From assembly GCF_041435015.1 (NCBI RefSeq), contig NZ_CP107989.1:2604001-2668000 (forward strand): a stretch of 64,000 nucleotides of DNA, in the 5' to 3' direction. Under the pieces are notes generated by a model. It saw nothing but the letters and a program-made list of their open reading frames with translations. It had not been told where the DNA came from and searched no databases. The translations under genes were made by a program, and so were the position numbers. This document shows positions 17,382 to 26,600 of this stretch, piece by piece (position 1 is the first letter of the stretch; the number at the start of each line of letters is the position of its first letter). The stretch comes from Streptomyces canus (lineage in GTDB: Bacteria > Actinomycetota > Actinomycetes > Streptomycetales > Streptomycetaceae).

Positions 17382-18050
17382 ATGGCTGCGGCTCAAGGAC
17401 GACTGTCGGACGGCGCTGGTGGGATGGACGACGCGAAGGAAGGGGACCGGGATGGCGGAGGTGCGGCTCCGCCGGCTTTCCAGGCCGCGGTTCAGGCCCT
17501 GCGCGGGAGCCGGCTGCGGCCGCAGATCGAGGTCGAGCCGACACGGGCTCCACAACGGCTCGCCCCGCATGCGTACGCGCTGGAGGCCACCGTCGTCGAC
17601 GGCGACCAGGACCTCGCCGACGGGCGGCTCGTGCTGCTGCACGATCCGGACGGCCACGACGCCTGGCGGGGCACCTTCCGGCTGGTGACGCTCGTGCGCG
17701 CGGAGCTGGAGGCGGAGATGGCCGCCGACCCGCTGCTGCCCGAGGTGTGCTGGTCGTGGCTGACGGGCGCGCTCTCGGCGCGCGGGCTGTCGTACGGCGA
17801 ACCGAGCGGCACCGTCACGCGCGCGAGTTCGCACTACTTCGGCGGTCTGTCCGAGCGCCCGGCGACCTCGCAGATCGAGATCCGGGCCTCCTGGACGCCC
17901 CGCGAGGGCCTGGGCGGGGTGCCGGACACGGCGGGGCACCTCGCCTCCTGGTGCGACCTGCTGGCCCAGGTCGCGGGTCTGCCGCCGGCCGGTCCGGGTG
18001 ACGCGTCGATCGTGACGTTGCCACAGCGGCGGGACCCGCAGGCGCGCTGA
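17382..18050 (+). CDS. DUF3000 domain protein
   Basis: 222 residues, soluble, acidic. PPAFQAAVQALRG at the N-terminal side and EVCWSWLTGAL plus GTVTRASSHYFGGL are characteristic of DUF3000, an actinobacterial family of unknown function usually found between hemE and rnd, as here. The first 25 residues are low-complexity; a later ATG (about 17424) could be the true start. No catalytic motif is evident. Confidence 0.85.
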   Translation: MAAAQGRLSDGAGGMDDAKEGDRDGGGAAPPAFQAAVQALRGSRLRPQIEVEPTRAPQRLAPHAYALEATVVDGDQDLADGRLVLLHDPDGHDAWRGTFRLVTLVRAELEAEMAADPLLPEVCWSWLTGALSARGLSYGEPSGTVTRASSHYFGGLSERPATSQIEIRASWTPREGLGGVPDTAGHLASWCDLLAQVAGLPPAGPGDASIVTLPQRRDPQAR

Positions 18051-18261
18051 CCACCCACACGGAGCATCAATTTGTCGATACGGCCACTTTCAGTCAGGAG
18101 TGAGCCGTCGAACGAACCGATATGTTCACCGAACGATCGACCGTACGTCCGAATTGCACTAATTGTTACTCACTAGATCGTGATCATTCTCTAAAGGACG
18201 CCCGGTTCGGTGCCGAAGACGTCTGTGACCTTCCAAGCCGTCCCGCACCCCAGGAGGCCCG

Positions 18262-18924
18262 GTGTCCGTTCTCCTCGAGCAGCCCGCAAGCCTGGTCGCC
18301 TACCGCCCTAACAAGCCCACCGCCATGGTGGTCGTGGCCGACCCGCGTGTCCGATCCACCGTCACCCGTCACCTCTGGGCGCTCGGTGTGCGCGATGTCA
18401 TTGAAGCCTCGTCCGTGGCGGAGGCCCGACCCCGAATCGGCAACCCAAGAGACATCTGCGTCGCCGAGGTCCACCTTCCCGACGGCTCCGGCCTGACCCT
18501 GTTGTCCGAGACCCGCGCCGCGGGCTGGCCCAACGGCCTCGCCCTCTCCGCGGCCGACGACATCGGTGCCGTGCGCAACGCCCTCGCGGGCGGCGTCAAG
18601 GGCTACGTCGTCACCGGCACCCGCACCAACGTCGGGCTCCCCACCCGGCCTGGCGCCGCCCCCATCGGCTCCGCCGCCGCCCGTATGCACCGCCGCCACC
18701 CGGGTGCCCCGAGTCACCCGGGTGGCTACCGCGAGCTCTCCGGCCGTGAGGTCGAAGTACTGCGGCTGGTGGCCGAAGGGCAGTCGAACAAGGCGATCGG
18801 CGTCTCGATGGGCCTGTCCGCACTGACCGTCAAGAGCCACCTCGCCCGGATCGCCCGCAAGCTCGGCACGGGAGACCGCGCCGGCATGGTGGCGGTGGCC
18901 CTCCGTACCGGCATCATCCATTGA
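18262..18924 (+). CDS. Atypical orphan response regulator, LuxR/NarL output domain
   Basis: 220 residues. A receiver-like domain (about 18-120) is followed by a Pro/His/Gly linker and a LuxR-type helix-turn-helix (about 156-217: LSGREVEVLRLVAEGQSNKA ... LTVKSHLARIARKLG). The receiver has lost key residues: the phosphoacceptor Asp is Glu (E69 in VAEVHLPDG), and the Lys expected after GYVV is Thr (T118), so control by phosphorylation is unlikely. No kinase gene is adjacent. AGGAGG lies 4 bp before GTG 18262. The gene is preceded by an AT-rich 210-bp promoter region (18051-18261). Confidence 0.88.
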   Translation: MSVLLEQPASLVAYRPNKPTAMVVVADPRVRSTVTRHLWALGVRDVIEASSVAEARPRIGNPRDICVAEVHLPDGSGLTLLSETRAAGWPNGLALSAADDIGAVRNALAGGVKGYVVTGTRTNVGLPTRPGAAPIGSAAARMHRRHPGAPSHPGGYRELSGREVEVLRLVAEGQSNKAIGVSMGLSALTVKSHLARIARKLGTGDRAGMVAVALRTGIIH

Positions 18925-18998
18925 GGCCCTTTTCGAGCCTCGCTGTTCACGGACGTGAACCATCGCTTTCACCGGGCTGACTGGTTTACGACCCTCAG

Positions 18999-19032
18999 GC
19001 GCCTGCCGACGGAACGTTCCGTCGGCAGGCGC
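18999..19032. terminator. 34-bp perfect palindrome, intrinsic terminator
   Basis: The sequence from 18999 to 19032 is a perfect palindrome centred on GAAC|GTTC, able to form a 15-bp GC-rich stem. It sits 75 bp after the response-regulator stop and 27 bp before the rnd start, so it most likely ends the upstream transcript. There is no clear T-run, as usual in Streptomyces. Confidence 0.75.
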
Positions 19033-19058
19033 TGTCCATACACAGATACCCTTGACAT

Positions 19059-20339
19059 GTGACCGACGCCCAAGAGACCGCAGCAGACGTTTCACTGCGA
19101 ACCACCGGAGGCGGCCCTCCGGACGATGGCGGATCTTCTGCAGCGGAGGCGCCGATCCCTCTGCTGGAGCCGCGCGAGGGCATTCCGCCCGTGATCGCCG
19201 ACGAGGCCTCGCTCGCCGAGGTGATCGCCGCGTTCGCCGCGGGCTCCGGACCCGTCGCCGTCGACGCCGAGCGTGCGTCCGGCTACCGCTACGGACAGCG
19301 CGCGTATCTCGTGCAGCTGCGCCGCGCGGGTGCGGGGACCGCGCTGATCGACCCCGTGGCCTGCCCCGACCTCTCGGGCCTCGGCGAGGCCCTCTCCGGT
19401 GTGGAGTGGGTGTTGCACGCCGCCACGCAGGATCTTCCCTGTCTCCGCGAAATAGGCATGGTGCCCTCGCGCCTGTTCGACACCGAGCTGGCCGGGCGGA
19501 TCGCCGGATTCCCCCGGGTCGGGCTCGGCGCGATGGTCGAAGGGGTGCTGGGCTACGTACTGGAGAAGGGCCACTCGGCCGTGGACTGGTCGACCCGTCC
19601 ACTGCCCGAGCCGTGGCTGCGGTACGCGGCCCTGGACGTGGAGCTTCTCGTCGACCTGCGCGACGCACTGGAGAAGGAGCTCGACCGGCAGGGGAAGCTG
19701 GAGTGGGCGCTTCAGGAGTTCGACGCGATCGCTTCGGCTCCGCCGGCCGAGCCGCGCAAGGATCCCTGGCGCCGGACCTCCGGGATGCACAAGGTGCGGC
19801 GGCGCCGGCAGCTGGCCGTCGTGCGGGAACTGTGGGAGGCCCGGAACCGGATCGCCCAGCGGCGGGACGTGTCGCCGGGCAAGGTGCTGTCCGACGCGGC
19901 GATCGTCGAGGCGGCGCTCTCCCTGCCGGTCAATGTGCACGCCCTGGCCGCGCTGAACGGGTTCGGGCATCGGATGGGACGGCGGCAGCTCGAGCAGTGG
20001 CAGGCCGCGGTGGATCGGGCCAGGGCCCTTGCCGAGACACAGCTGCCGCAGCCGGGGCAGCCGCTCACCGGACCTCCGCCGCCACGGGCCTGGGCCGACA
20101 AGGATCCTGCGGCGGCCGCGCGGCTGTCCGCCGCGCGGGCCGCGGTTTCCGCGTTGGCCGAGTCGCTGAACATGCCTCAGGAGAACCTGATCACTCCGGA
20201 CACGGTGCGGCGGGTCTGCTGGGAGCCGCCGAGCGTGGTCAGCGCGGAGTCGGTGAGTGCTGCATTGGCCGGCCACGGGGCTCGGGCCTGGCAGGTCGAG
20301 CAGGTGACTCCGGTGCTGGTGGCTGCGCTTTCCGCCTAG
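19059..20339 (+). CDS. rnd: Ribonuclease D-like 3'-5' exoribonuclease with HRDC domain
   Basis: 426 residues. The DEDD exonuclease domain covers about 45-240: VAVDAER (Asp, Glu), LHAATQDLPCLRE (second Asp) and YAALDVELLVDLR (Tyr-x3-Asp). The HRDC nucleic-acid-binding domain follows (KVRRRRQLAVVRELWEAR ... ). RNase D trims the 3' ends of tRNA precursors and small stable RNAs in the cytoplasm. GTG 19059 lies shortly after a -10-like TACCCT. It converges on the permease at 20363, leaving 23 bp between stops. Confidence 0.93.
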   Translation: MTDAQETAADVSLRTTGGGPPDDGGSSAAEAPIPLLEPREGIPPVIADEASLAEVIAAFAAGSGPVAVDAERASGYRYGQRAYLVQLRRAGAGTALIDPVACPDLSGLGEALSGVEWVLHAATQDLPCLREIGMVPSRLFDTELAGRIAGFPRVGLGAMVEGVLGYVLEKGHSAVDWSTRPLPEPWLRYAALDVELLVDLRDALEKELDRQGKLEWALQEFDAIASAPPAEPRKDPWRRTSGMHKVRRRRQLAVVRELWEARNRIAQRRDVSPGKVLSDAAIVEAALSLPVNVHALAALNGFGHRMGRRQLEQWQAAVDRARALAETQLPQPGQPLTGPPPPRAWADKDPAAAARLSAARAAVSALAESLNMPQENLITPDTVRRVCWEPPSVVSAESVSAALAGHGARAWQVEQVTPVLVAALSA

Positions 20340-20362
20340 CACCACCCCGCGCCCCTGGCAGG

Positions 20363-21193
20363 TCATCTGGTCGCGCCCCGCGTGAATCCGTTGTAGATGA
20401 AGCGCTGCAACGACAGGAAAACGATCAGGGTCGGCAGGATCACCAGGACCGCTCCTGCCGAAATGACCTCCCAGTGGGCCGCGTAGGGGCCTCGGAAGCG
20501 GAACAAGGACGTCGAGATCACGCCAAGATCTTCCGAGGGCATGTAGAGGAAGGGGATGTAGAAGTCGTTGTAGACGGTGATGCCCTTCACGATCACCACG
20601 GTCGCGGTCGCCGGCTTCAGCAGCGGGAAGATGATCTTTCGGTAGATCGTGAAGGCGTTGGCGCCGTCCAGGCGGGCCGATTCGTCCAGGGAGACCGGGA
20701 TCGAGCGGACGAACTGCAGAAAGATGTAGATCGAGACGATGTCCGTGCCCATGTAGAGGGCGATCGGGGCCCAGAGGCTGTCGAACATGCCGAAGCTGTT
20801 GACGATCTGGAACGTCGCCACCTGGGTCGTGACACCGGGGACCAGGGCGGCCGTCAGGAAGAGCGCCACCACCAGCTTCTTGAAGCGGAAGGTGAACCGG
20901 TCGATGGCGTAGGCCGTCATCGAGCCGATGAGGACCGTGCCGCCGATCGAGATCAGCAGGATGATCGCCGTGTTGGTGAAGGCGGAGAGCATCTCGCCGT
21001 CCTGGAACGCCGTCACGTAGTTGTGGAAGTTCAGCAGGTCGTGCGGGAGCTCGAGGGCCCCGCTCGTGTCGGCCATCTCCTTCTCCGACTTGAGGGAGGT
21101 GAGGAGGACGACCACGAGCGGCAGCAGGACGACCAGGGTCGCGGCGATCAGCGACAAGTAGACAAGGGCGCGGGTGATCGTACGGCCTGTCAT
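20363..21193 (-). CDS. Carbohydrate ABC transporter permease (CUT1, MalG-type)
   Basis: 276 residues, six predicted membrane helices, with the EAA loop SLDESARLDGANAFTIYRKI that docks the ATPase. It is the third gene of an importer operon (solute-binding protein, permease, permease) with 4-bp overlap to the previous gene. No ATPase is encoded nearby; Streptomyces CUT1 importers generally share MsiK. The adjacent divergent GH2 beta-mannosidase and LacI gene suggest uptake of manno-oligosaccharides. Confidence 0.92.
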   Translation of the reverse strand: MTGRTITRALVYLSLIAATLVVLLPLVVVLLTSLKSEKEMADTSGALELPHDLLNFHNYVTAFQDGEMLSAFTNTAIILLISIGGTVLIGSMTAYAIDRFTFRFKKLVVALFLTAALVPGVTTQVATFQIVNSFGMFDSLWAPIALYMGTDIVSIYIFLQFVRSIPVSLDESARLDGANAFTIYRKIIFPLLKPATATVVIVKGITVYNDFYIPFLYMPSEDLGVISTSLFRFRGPYAAHWEVISAGAVLVILPTLIVFLSLQRFIYNGFTRGATR

Positions 21194-22131
21194 ACGAGGT
21201 CCACCTTGTCGTCGGGGACCAGGCGCCGCTGCACCCAGGTCACCAGCAGGATGATCAGCAGGAGGACGATGGCGGCCGCCGAGGCCAGGCCCGTCTTGTT
21301 GAAGCGGAAGGCCAGGTTGACCGTCTGGATCACGAACGTCTCGGTGCCGGTCGCACCGCCGGTCATGATGTACGGAATCTCGAACACCGACAGCGAACCG
21401 GAGATCGAGAGGATCACCGTCAGGGTCAGGACCGGCTTGATGCCCGGCGCGATGATGTGACGGAACTGGTGCCAGCGGTTCGCCCCGTCCAGCTCCGCCG
21501 CCTCGTACAACTCCCCCGGGATGGACTGGATCGCGCCCAGGAAGAGCACGAAGTTCAGGCCGAGATAGCGCCAGACCGAGACGCCGGCCAGCGAGGTGTT
21601 CGCGGAGACCGGGGTGCCGAGCCAGGCGTGGTCGGTCTTCACCCCGAACAGGCTCAGCACCGAGTCGAGGGTGCCGCCGTCCTGGAAGAAGTAGAGGAAC
21701 ACGAAGCCGATCGCGACGCCGTTGATCAGGTACGGGAAGAAGAGCACGCCCTTGAAGAAGTTCCGGAAGCGGACGTTGAAGCTCAGGATCGTCGCGAAGT
21801 AGAGCGCGAGGACGATCTGGACCACGGAGGCGGCGAGGTAGTAGCCGCTGACCCAGAAGACCTCGAAGAGATCCGGGCGGGTGAACACCTCCCGGTAGTT
21901 CTCGACGCCCGTGGAGTGCAGTTCGGGGCTGACACCGTCCCAGTCGGTGAAGCTGTACGCGATCATGTTGGCGATCGGCGCGTAGGTGAAGGTGATCAGC
22001 AGGGCGAGCGGGACGATCAGGAACAGCCAGGGGGTCAGGCCCCGCCGGACGCGGGTCCGGCGCGTGGGCGGTGCCGGGACGGGGGCGGCCGGGATCACCT
22101 CCACGGCCGCCTTCTGTGTGGTGTCCGTCAT
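21190..22131 (-). CDS. Carbohydrate ABC transporter permease (CUT1, MalF-type)
   Basis: 313 residues starting at ATG 22131, which overlaps the solute-binding-protein stop (TGATG). A cytoplasmic Pro/Ala-rich N-tail is followed by six helices; ELYEAAELDGANRWHQFRHI is the EAA motif. It pairs with the permease at 20363 to form the membrane channel of the importer. Confidence 0.92.
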   Translation of the reverse strand: MTDTTQKAAVEVIPAAPVPAPPTRRTRVRRGLTPWLFLIVPLALLITFTYAPIANMIAYSFTDWDGVSPELHSTGVENYREVFTRPDLFEVFWVSGYYLAASVVQIVLALYFATILSFNVRFRNFFKGVLFFPYLINGVAIGFVFLYFFQDGGTLDSVLSLFGVKTDHAWLGTPVSANTSLAGVSVWRYLGLNFVLFLGAIQSIPGELYEAAELDGANRWHQFRHIIAPGIKPVLTLTVILSISGSLSVFEIPYIMTGGATGTETFVIQTVNLAFRFNKTGLASAAAIVLLLIILLVTWVQRRLVPDDKVDLV

Positions 22132-23444
22132 CAGGACCCCAGGTTCTTCCGGGCGTCCGTCCAGCGCTTGCTGAGGTCCGCGAGGAAGTCGTCGAGGCTG
22201 CCCTTGCGGGCGCCGCGGGCGAGGTCGACGAGCTTCTGCCGGTATTCGGGGGCGTAGAGGCCGACCTCGGACTCGTTGTCGATCTGCTTGACCTTCGCGC
22301 CCTGGGCGTCGTCCAGTTCGATGAACTTCACGCCCTGGTCCTCGTACGGCTTCAGGACCGACGGCAGCGGGGCGTCCTTGAGCGGGGAGAGGGCGAGGTT
22401 GTCCTCGACATAGCCGGACTTGTCGGTGAACCAGTCGATCCAGGCCCGGGCCGCCTCCTTGTGCGGGGAGTGGACGTTGACCGCCTGGTTGTAGTCGGGG
22501 GCGATGGTCGCGCAGAACTTCCCGCCCGTTTGGGCCGGGAAGGGCATGAAGCCGATGTCGTCGGGGTTCACGCCGGCCTTCTTCGCCGCGTCCTGGAACT
22601 GCACGATCGCCCAGGTGCCGAGCCACTGCGTGGCGATCTCGCCCTTGGCGGTCCGGGGCTTGGACTCCTCCCAGTTGCTGGTGGTCGGGTCCTTCTCGAT
22701 CAGCCCCTCGTGGACGATGTCGTACAGGAGCTGGTCGCCGACGCGCAGGTCGGCGCCCTTCGCCCAGGGGTCGCCCTGGGCGAGCTTGTCGGTCGCCTTC
22801 GGGTCACAGGTCACCGCGCCGTCGACCTGCGTCCACTGTGACAGCGTCCAGCCGGCCGAGAAGTTGGTGTAGTACGGGATCGCGTCGGTCTTCGCCTTGA
22901 TGGCCTTGAGGTCGGCGAGGAACTCGGCCGGGGTGGTGGGCCATTCGGTGACCCCGGCCTCCTTCCAGATCCGCTTGTTGTAGACGAACCCGGGACTCAC
23001 GGCGACGGGGCTCTGCCCGTACACCTTGCCGTCGACGGCGGTGAAGTCGGTGAAGCGGTACTTCTTGGCGCGCTCTTCCTGGGTGCCCAGCGAGGCGAAG
23101 AACCTTGGGTAGTCGCTCTTCTTGATGACGGCCGGGATCAGCAGGACATCGCCGTAGTTCTCGGTGTTCATCCGGATCTTGACCTCGGCCTCGTAGTCCG
23201 TGATGCCCTCGAACTCGACCTTCACCTTCGGATAGGTCTTGCTGAACTCTGCGGCGTACTTCTTCAACGTGCCGTCCTGCACGAGGTCGGTGCGGACGGT
23301 GAGGACCTTGATCGTGCCGGTGACCTTCGACGGGTCGTCAGGCGCTTTTGCGTCGGCGCCCTTCGACGATCCACCGGTACCGGTGCACCCGGGGATCAGC
23401 AGGGCGGCTCCCACGGCCATGGCCAGGGCTGTACGGCGGTTCAT
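22131..23444 (-). CDS. Extracellular solute-binding lipoprotein of putative manno-oligosaccharide importer
   Basis: 437 residues of ABC solute-binding family 1. The lipoprotein signal peptide MNRRTALAMAVGAALLIPGC places Cys20 as the lipidated residue, anchoring the protein outside the membrane. ATG 23444 is preferred over ATG 23450 because GGAG lies 9 bp upstream of it but only 3 bp from the other. It heads the importer operon and is divergent from the GH2 gene, sharing the operator-rich intergenic region 23445-23607. Confidence 0.9.
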   Translation of the reverse strand: MNRRTALAMAVGAALLIPGCTGTGGSSKGADAKAPDDPSKVTGTIKVLTVRTDLVQDGTLKKYAAEFSKTYPKVKVEFEGITDYEAEVKIRMNTENYGDVLLIPAVIKKSDYPRFFASLGTQEERAKKYRFTDFTAVDGKVYGQSPVAVSPGFVYNKRIWKEAGVTEWPTTPAEFLADLKAIKAKTDAIPYYTNFSAGWTLSQWTQVDGAVTCDPKATDKLAQGDPWAKGADLRVGDQLLYDIVHEGLIEKDPTTSNWEESKPRTAKGEIATQWLGTWAIVQFQDAAKKAGVNPDDIGFMPFPAQTGGKFCATIAPDYNQAVNVHSPHKEAARAWIDWFTDKSGYVEDNLALSPLKDAPLPSVLKPYEDQGVKFIELDDAQGAKVKQIDNESEVGLYAPEYRQKLVDLARGARKGSLDDFLADLSKRWTDARKNLGS

Positions 23445-23504
23445 GTGCATCAGCTCCGTTCAGGGGACGGACGAGCACGAGCGGGTTGGCTGGTTCGGTA
23501 CTCT

Positions 23505-23529
23505 GACAACGTTTTCTTAACCGGTAAAG
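23505..23529. promoter_or_regulatory. Two adjacent LacI-type palindromes between importer and GH2 genes
   Basis: GACAACGTTTTC (23505-23516) is an 11/12 match to GACAACGTTGTC, which also occurs before both GH92 genes in this window. Directly following, CTTAACCGGTAAAG (23516-23529) is a 12/14 palindrome with the central CG of LacI-family operators. Both lie in the divergent promoter region, 60-110 bp from each start, so a repressor here could control importer and hydrolase together. Confidence 0.65.
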
Positions 23530-23607
23530 TCCCTATCTCGCCAACGATGCCAGCCCTGCCAAAAAGTGTCCGCAGCACAGGACTTGATCGGTTTAGGGAG
23601 TGTGTAC

Positions 23608-26600
23608 ATGCTTCAGGCCACACCGCTCACCGAGGGATGGATCCTGCGCCACTCCGACGGCACGGTGGACGAACTCCCCGCTGTCGTGCCGGGATGCGTG
23701 CACACCGACCTGCTGGCGGCGGGAGTGATCCCGGATCCCTTTCTCGGGCGCAACGAGACCGAGGTCGCGTGGGTGGGGCGGCGGGACTGGACCTACGAGA
23801 CCGACCTCGTGCCCCTGAACGGGCATGAGCAGACCGACCTCGTCTTCGACGGTCTGGACACCGTGGCCGAGATTCTTCTGGACGGCCGGCTCCTGGGCCG
23901 GACGAGGAACATGCACCGCTCGTACCGCTTCGACGTGACCGGCATGTCCGGACGGCTCGCCGTGCGGTTCGTCTCCGCCTACGCCGAGGCCGAGGCGGTG
24001 CGCGGGAAGCTGGGTGAGCGGCCCGCCGCGTATGCCGAGCCGTATCAGTACCTCCGCAAGATGGCCTGCTCGTTCGGCTGGGACTGGGGGCCCACGCTGG
24101 TGACCGCCGGGATCTGGCGGCCGGTGCGCCTCGAGCGGTGGTCGACGGCCCGGATCGCCCGGGTGCGGCCGCTCGTGACCGTCGAACAGGGCGTGGGCGT
24201 AGTGGAGTTGGCGGTCGACGTGGAGCGCGCCAGGGTCGAGGCACCGCTGACGGTCGAGGCGACGGTCGGGGGTGAGCGGGTGCGCGCCTCGGTCGACGGC
24301 ACGCAGGGGGTCGTACGCCTCGAAGTGCCCGGGGCGCGGCTGTGGTGGCCGCATGGCTACGGTGAGCAGCCTCTGTACGACGTCGAGTTGACGCTTCTGC
24401 ACGAGGACCGCCCGCTGGACGTGTGGCGGCGCCGGGTCGGCTTCCGGAGCGTCGAGGTGGACCGCGCGGCCGACGCACACGGCACCGGGTTCACCCTCGT
24501 CGTCAACGGCGAGCGGCTCTTCGCGCGCGGGGTGAACTGGATCCCGGACGACGTGTTTCCGTCCCGGATCACCCGGGAGCGGTACCGCGAGCGGCTGGGA
24601 CAGGCGGCCGACGCCGGGGTGGACCTGGTGCGGGTCTGGGGCGGCGGGATCTACGAGAGCGAGGACTTCTACGACGCCTGCGACGAGCTCGGGCTGCTGG
24701 TCTGGCAGGACTTCCCGTTCGCGTGCGCCGCCTACCCGGAGGAGCAGCCGCTGCGGGGCGAGGTGGAGGCGGAGGCCCGGGAGAACGTCGTACGGCTGAT
24801 GCCGCATCCCTCGCTCGTGCTGTGGAACGGCAACAACGAGAACCTGTGGGGGTTCCGGGACTGGGGATGGGAGGCGCGGCTCGCCGGGGACTCCTGGGGC
24901 GAGGGGTACTACCTGGGCGTACTGCCGCGGGTGGTGGCCGAGTTGGACCCCACGCGGCCGTACACGGCGGGGAGCCCCTGGTCCGGGTCGTGGGAGCACC
25001 ACCCGAACGATCCGGCGCACGGGACGCACCACTCCTGGGAGGTGTGGAACCGGGAGGACTACGCCGAGTACCGGGGTGAAGTACCGCGTTTCGTGGCCGA
25101 GTTCGGCTGGCAGGCGCCGCCCGCGTACGCCACGCTGGCGCGTGCGCTGCCCGGGGAGGTGCTCGCGGCGGACTCCACCGGTGTGCTGCACCACCAGAAG
25201 GCCGACGACGGGAACGGCAAGCTTCGGCGTGGGCTGGAGCGGCATTTCGCCTTTCCCGAGGGGGACTTCGATCGCTGGCACTACCTGATGCAGGTCAACC
25301 AGGCGCGGGCCGTGGCCGCCGGGATCGAGCACTGGCGGTCGCACTGGCCGGTGTGCGCGGGGACGGTGGTGTGGCAGCTCAACGACTGCTGGCCGGTGAC
25401 GAGTTGGGCCGCGATCGACGGGGATGGACGGGAGAAGCCGCTCTATCACGAGCTGCGGCGCCTGTACGCGGATCGGTTGCTGACAGTCCAAACGCGCGGG
25501 CAGAAGCTGGTGTTGGCAGCCGTCAACCAAGCGGCCGAGCCGTGGGCGGGGGTACTGCGGCTGCGGCGGATGTCGGTGGACGGCGAGGTGATCGCCGAGG
25601 CCGAGCTGGACTTCCGCGCGCCCCGACGCACGGTCACCGATGTGACGGTACCGCCGGAACTGGTACCGGCGGGGCCGAAGGAGTTCCTTGTGGCGGATGC
25701 GGGCGGGGACGGCGGCGCGGGCCGGGGAGTGGCTGTGGACGCCCACACGGGCCGGGGCCCGGCTGCCGGCACGGACCGGGGAGGGAATGCGGGCACGGGC
25801 CGGGGCGCGGCTGCGGGCCCGGGAGAGGACGCGGCCGCGAGCGACGGCCACGGCTCGGGCACGAAAACCGGCGCAGGCCCGGAAGCGGGCAGGGGCCGAG
25901 ACCCGGGCACGAAAGCCGGCACGGATGCGGCCGCGAGCGCGGGCGACGGCTCAGAGGCGGAAACCGGCGCAGACCCCGAAGCGGGCAGGGGCCGAGGCTC
26001 GGAAGCCGGTGCGGGCGCGAGCCAGGACACGGGAGCGGGTGCGGGCCCGGGAGAGGACGCGGCCGCGAGCGACGGCCACGGCTCGGGCACGAAAACCGGC
26101 GCAGGCCCGGAAGCGGGCGTGGGCCGAGACCCGGGCACGAAAGCCGGCACGGATGCGGCCGCGAGCGCGGGCGACGGCTCAGAGGCGGAAACCGGCGCAG
26201 ACCCCGAAGCGGGCAGGGGCCGAGGCTCGGAAGCAGGTGCGGGCGCGAGCCAGGACACGGGAGCGGGTGCGGGCCCGGGAGAGGACGCGGCCGCGAGCGA
26301 CGGCCACGGCTCGGGCACGAAAACCGGCGCAGGCCCGGAAGCGGGCAGGGGCCGAGACCCGGGCACGAAAGCCGGCACGGATGCGGCCGCGAGCGCGGGC
26401 GACGGCTCAGAGGCGGAAACCGGCGCAGACCCCGAAGCGGGCAGGGGCCGAGGCTCGGATGCCGGTGCGGGTGGGAGCCAGGACGCGGGGATCGGGCCAG
26501 GCGGTTTGCGGGCTCTGTACTTTCCCTCGCCGGACCGGGAGATTCCTTACCCGCGGCCGGAGTTCGACGTGGCCGTGGCGCCGGGGGGCGTGACCGTGAC

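Noticed and set aside
18999..19032. Regulator operator for rnd
   Set aside because: The 34-bp palindrome could bind a protein, but its GC-rich 15-bp stem directly after a gene end fits a terminator better.
23593..25851. 752-codon minus-strand frame opposite the beta-mannosidase
   Set aside because: The plus-strand GH2 protein is clearly recognisable; the reverse frame is an artefact of high GC at third positions.
25813..26496. CRISPR or minisatellite-type array
   Set aside because: Units are long, coding, contiguous and in frame with the enzyme; no spacers and no cas genes.
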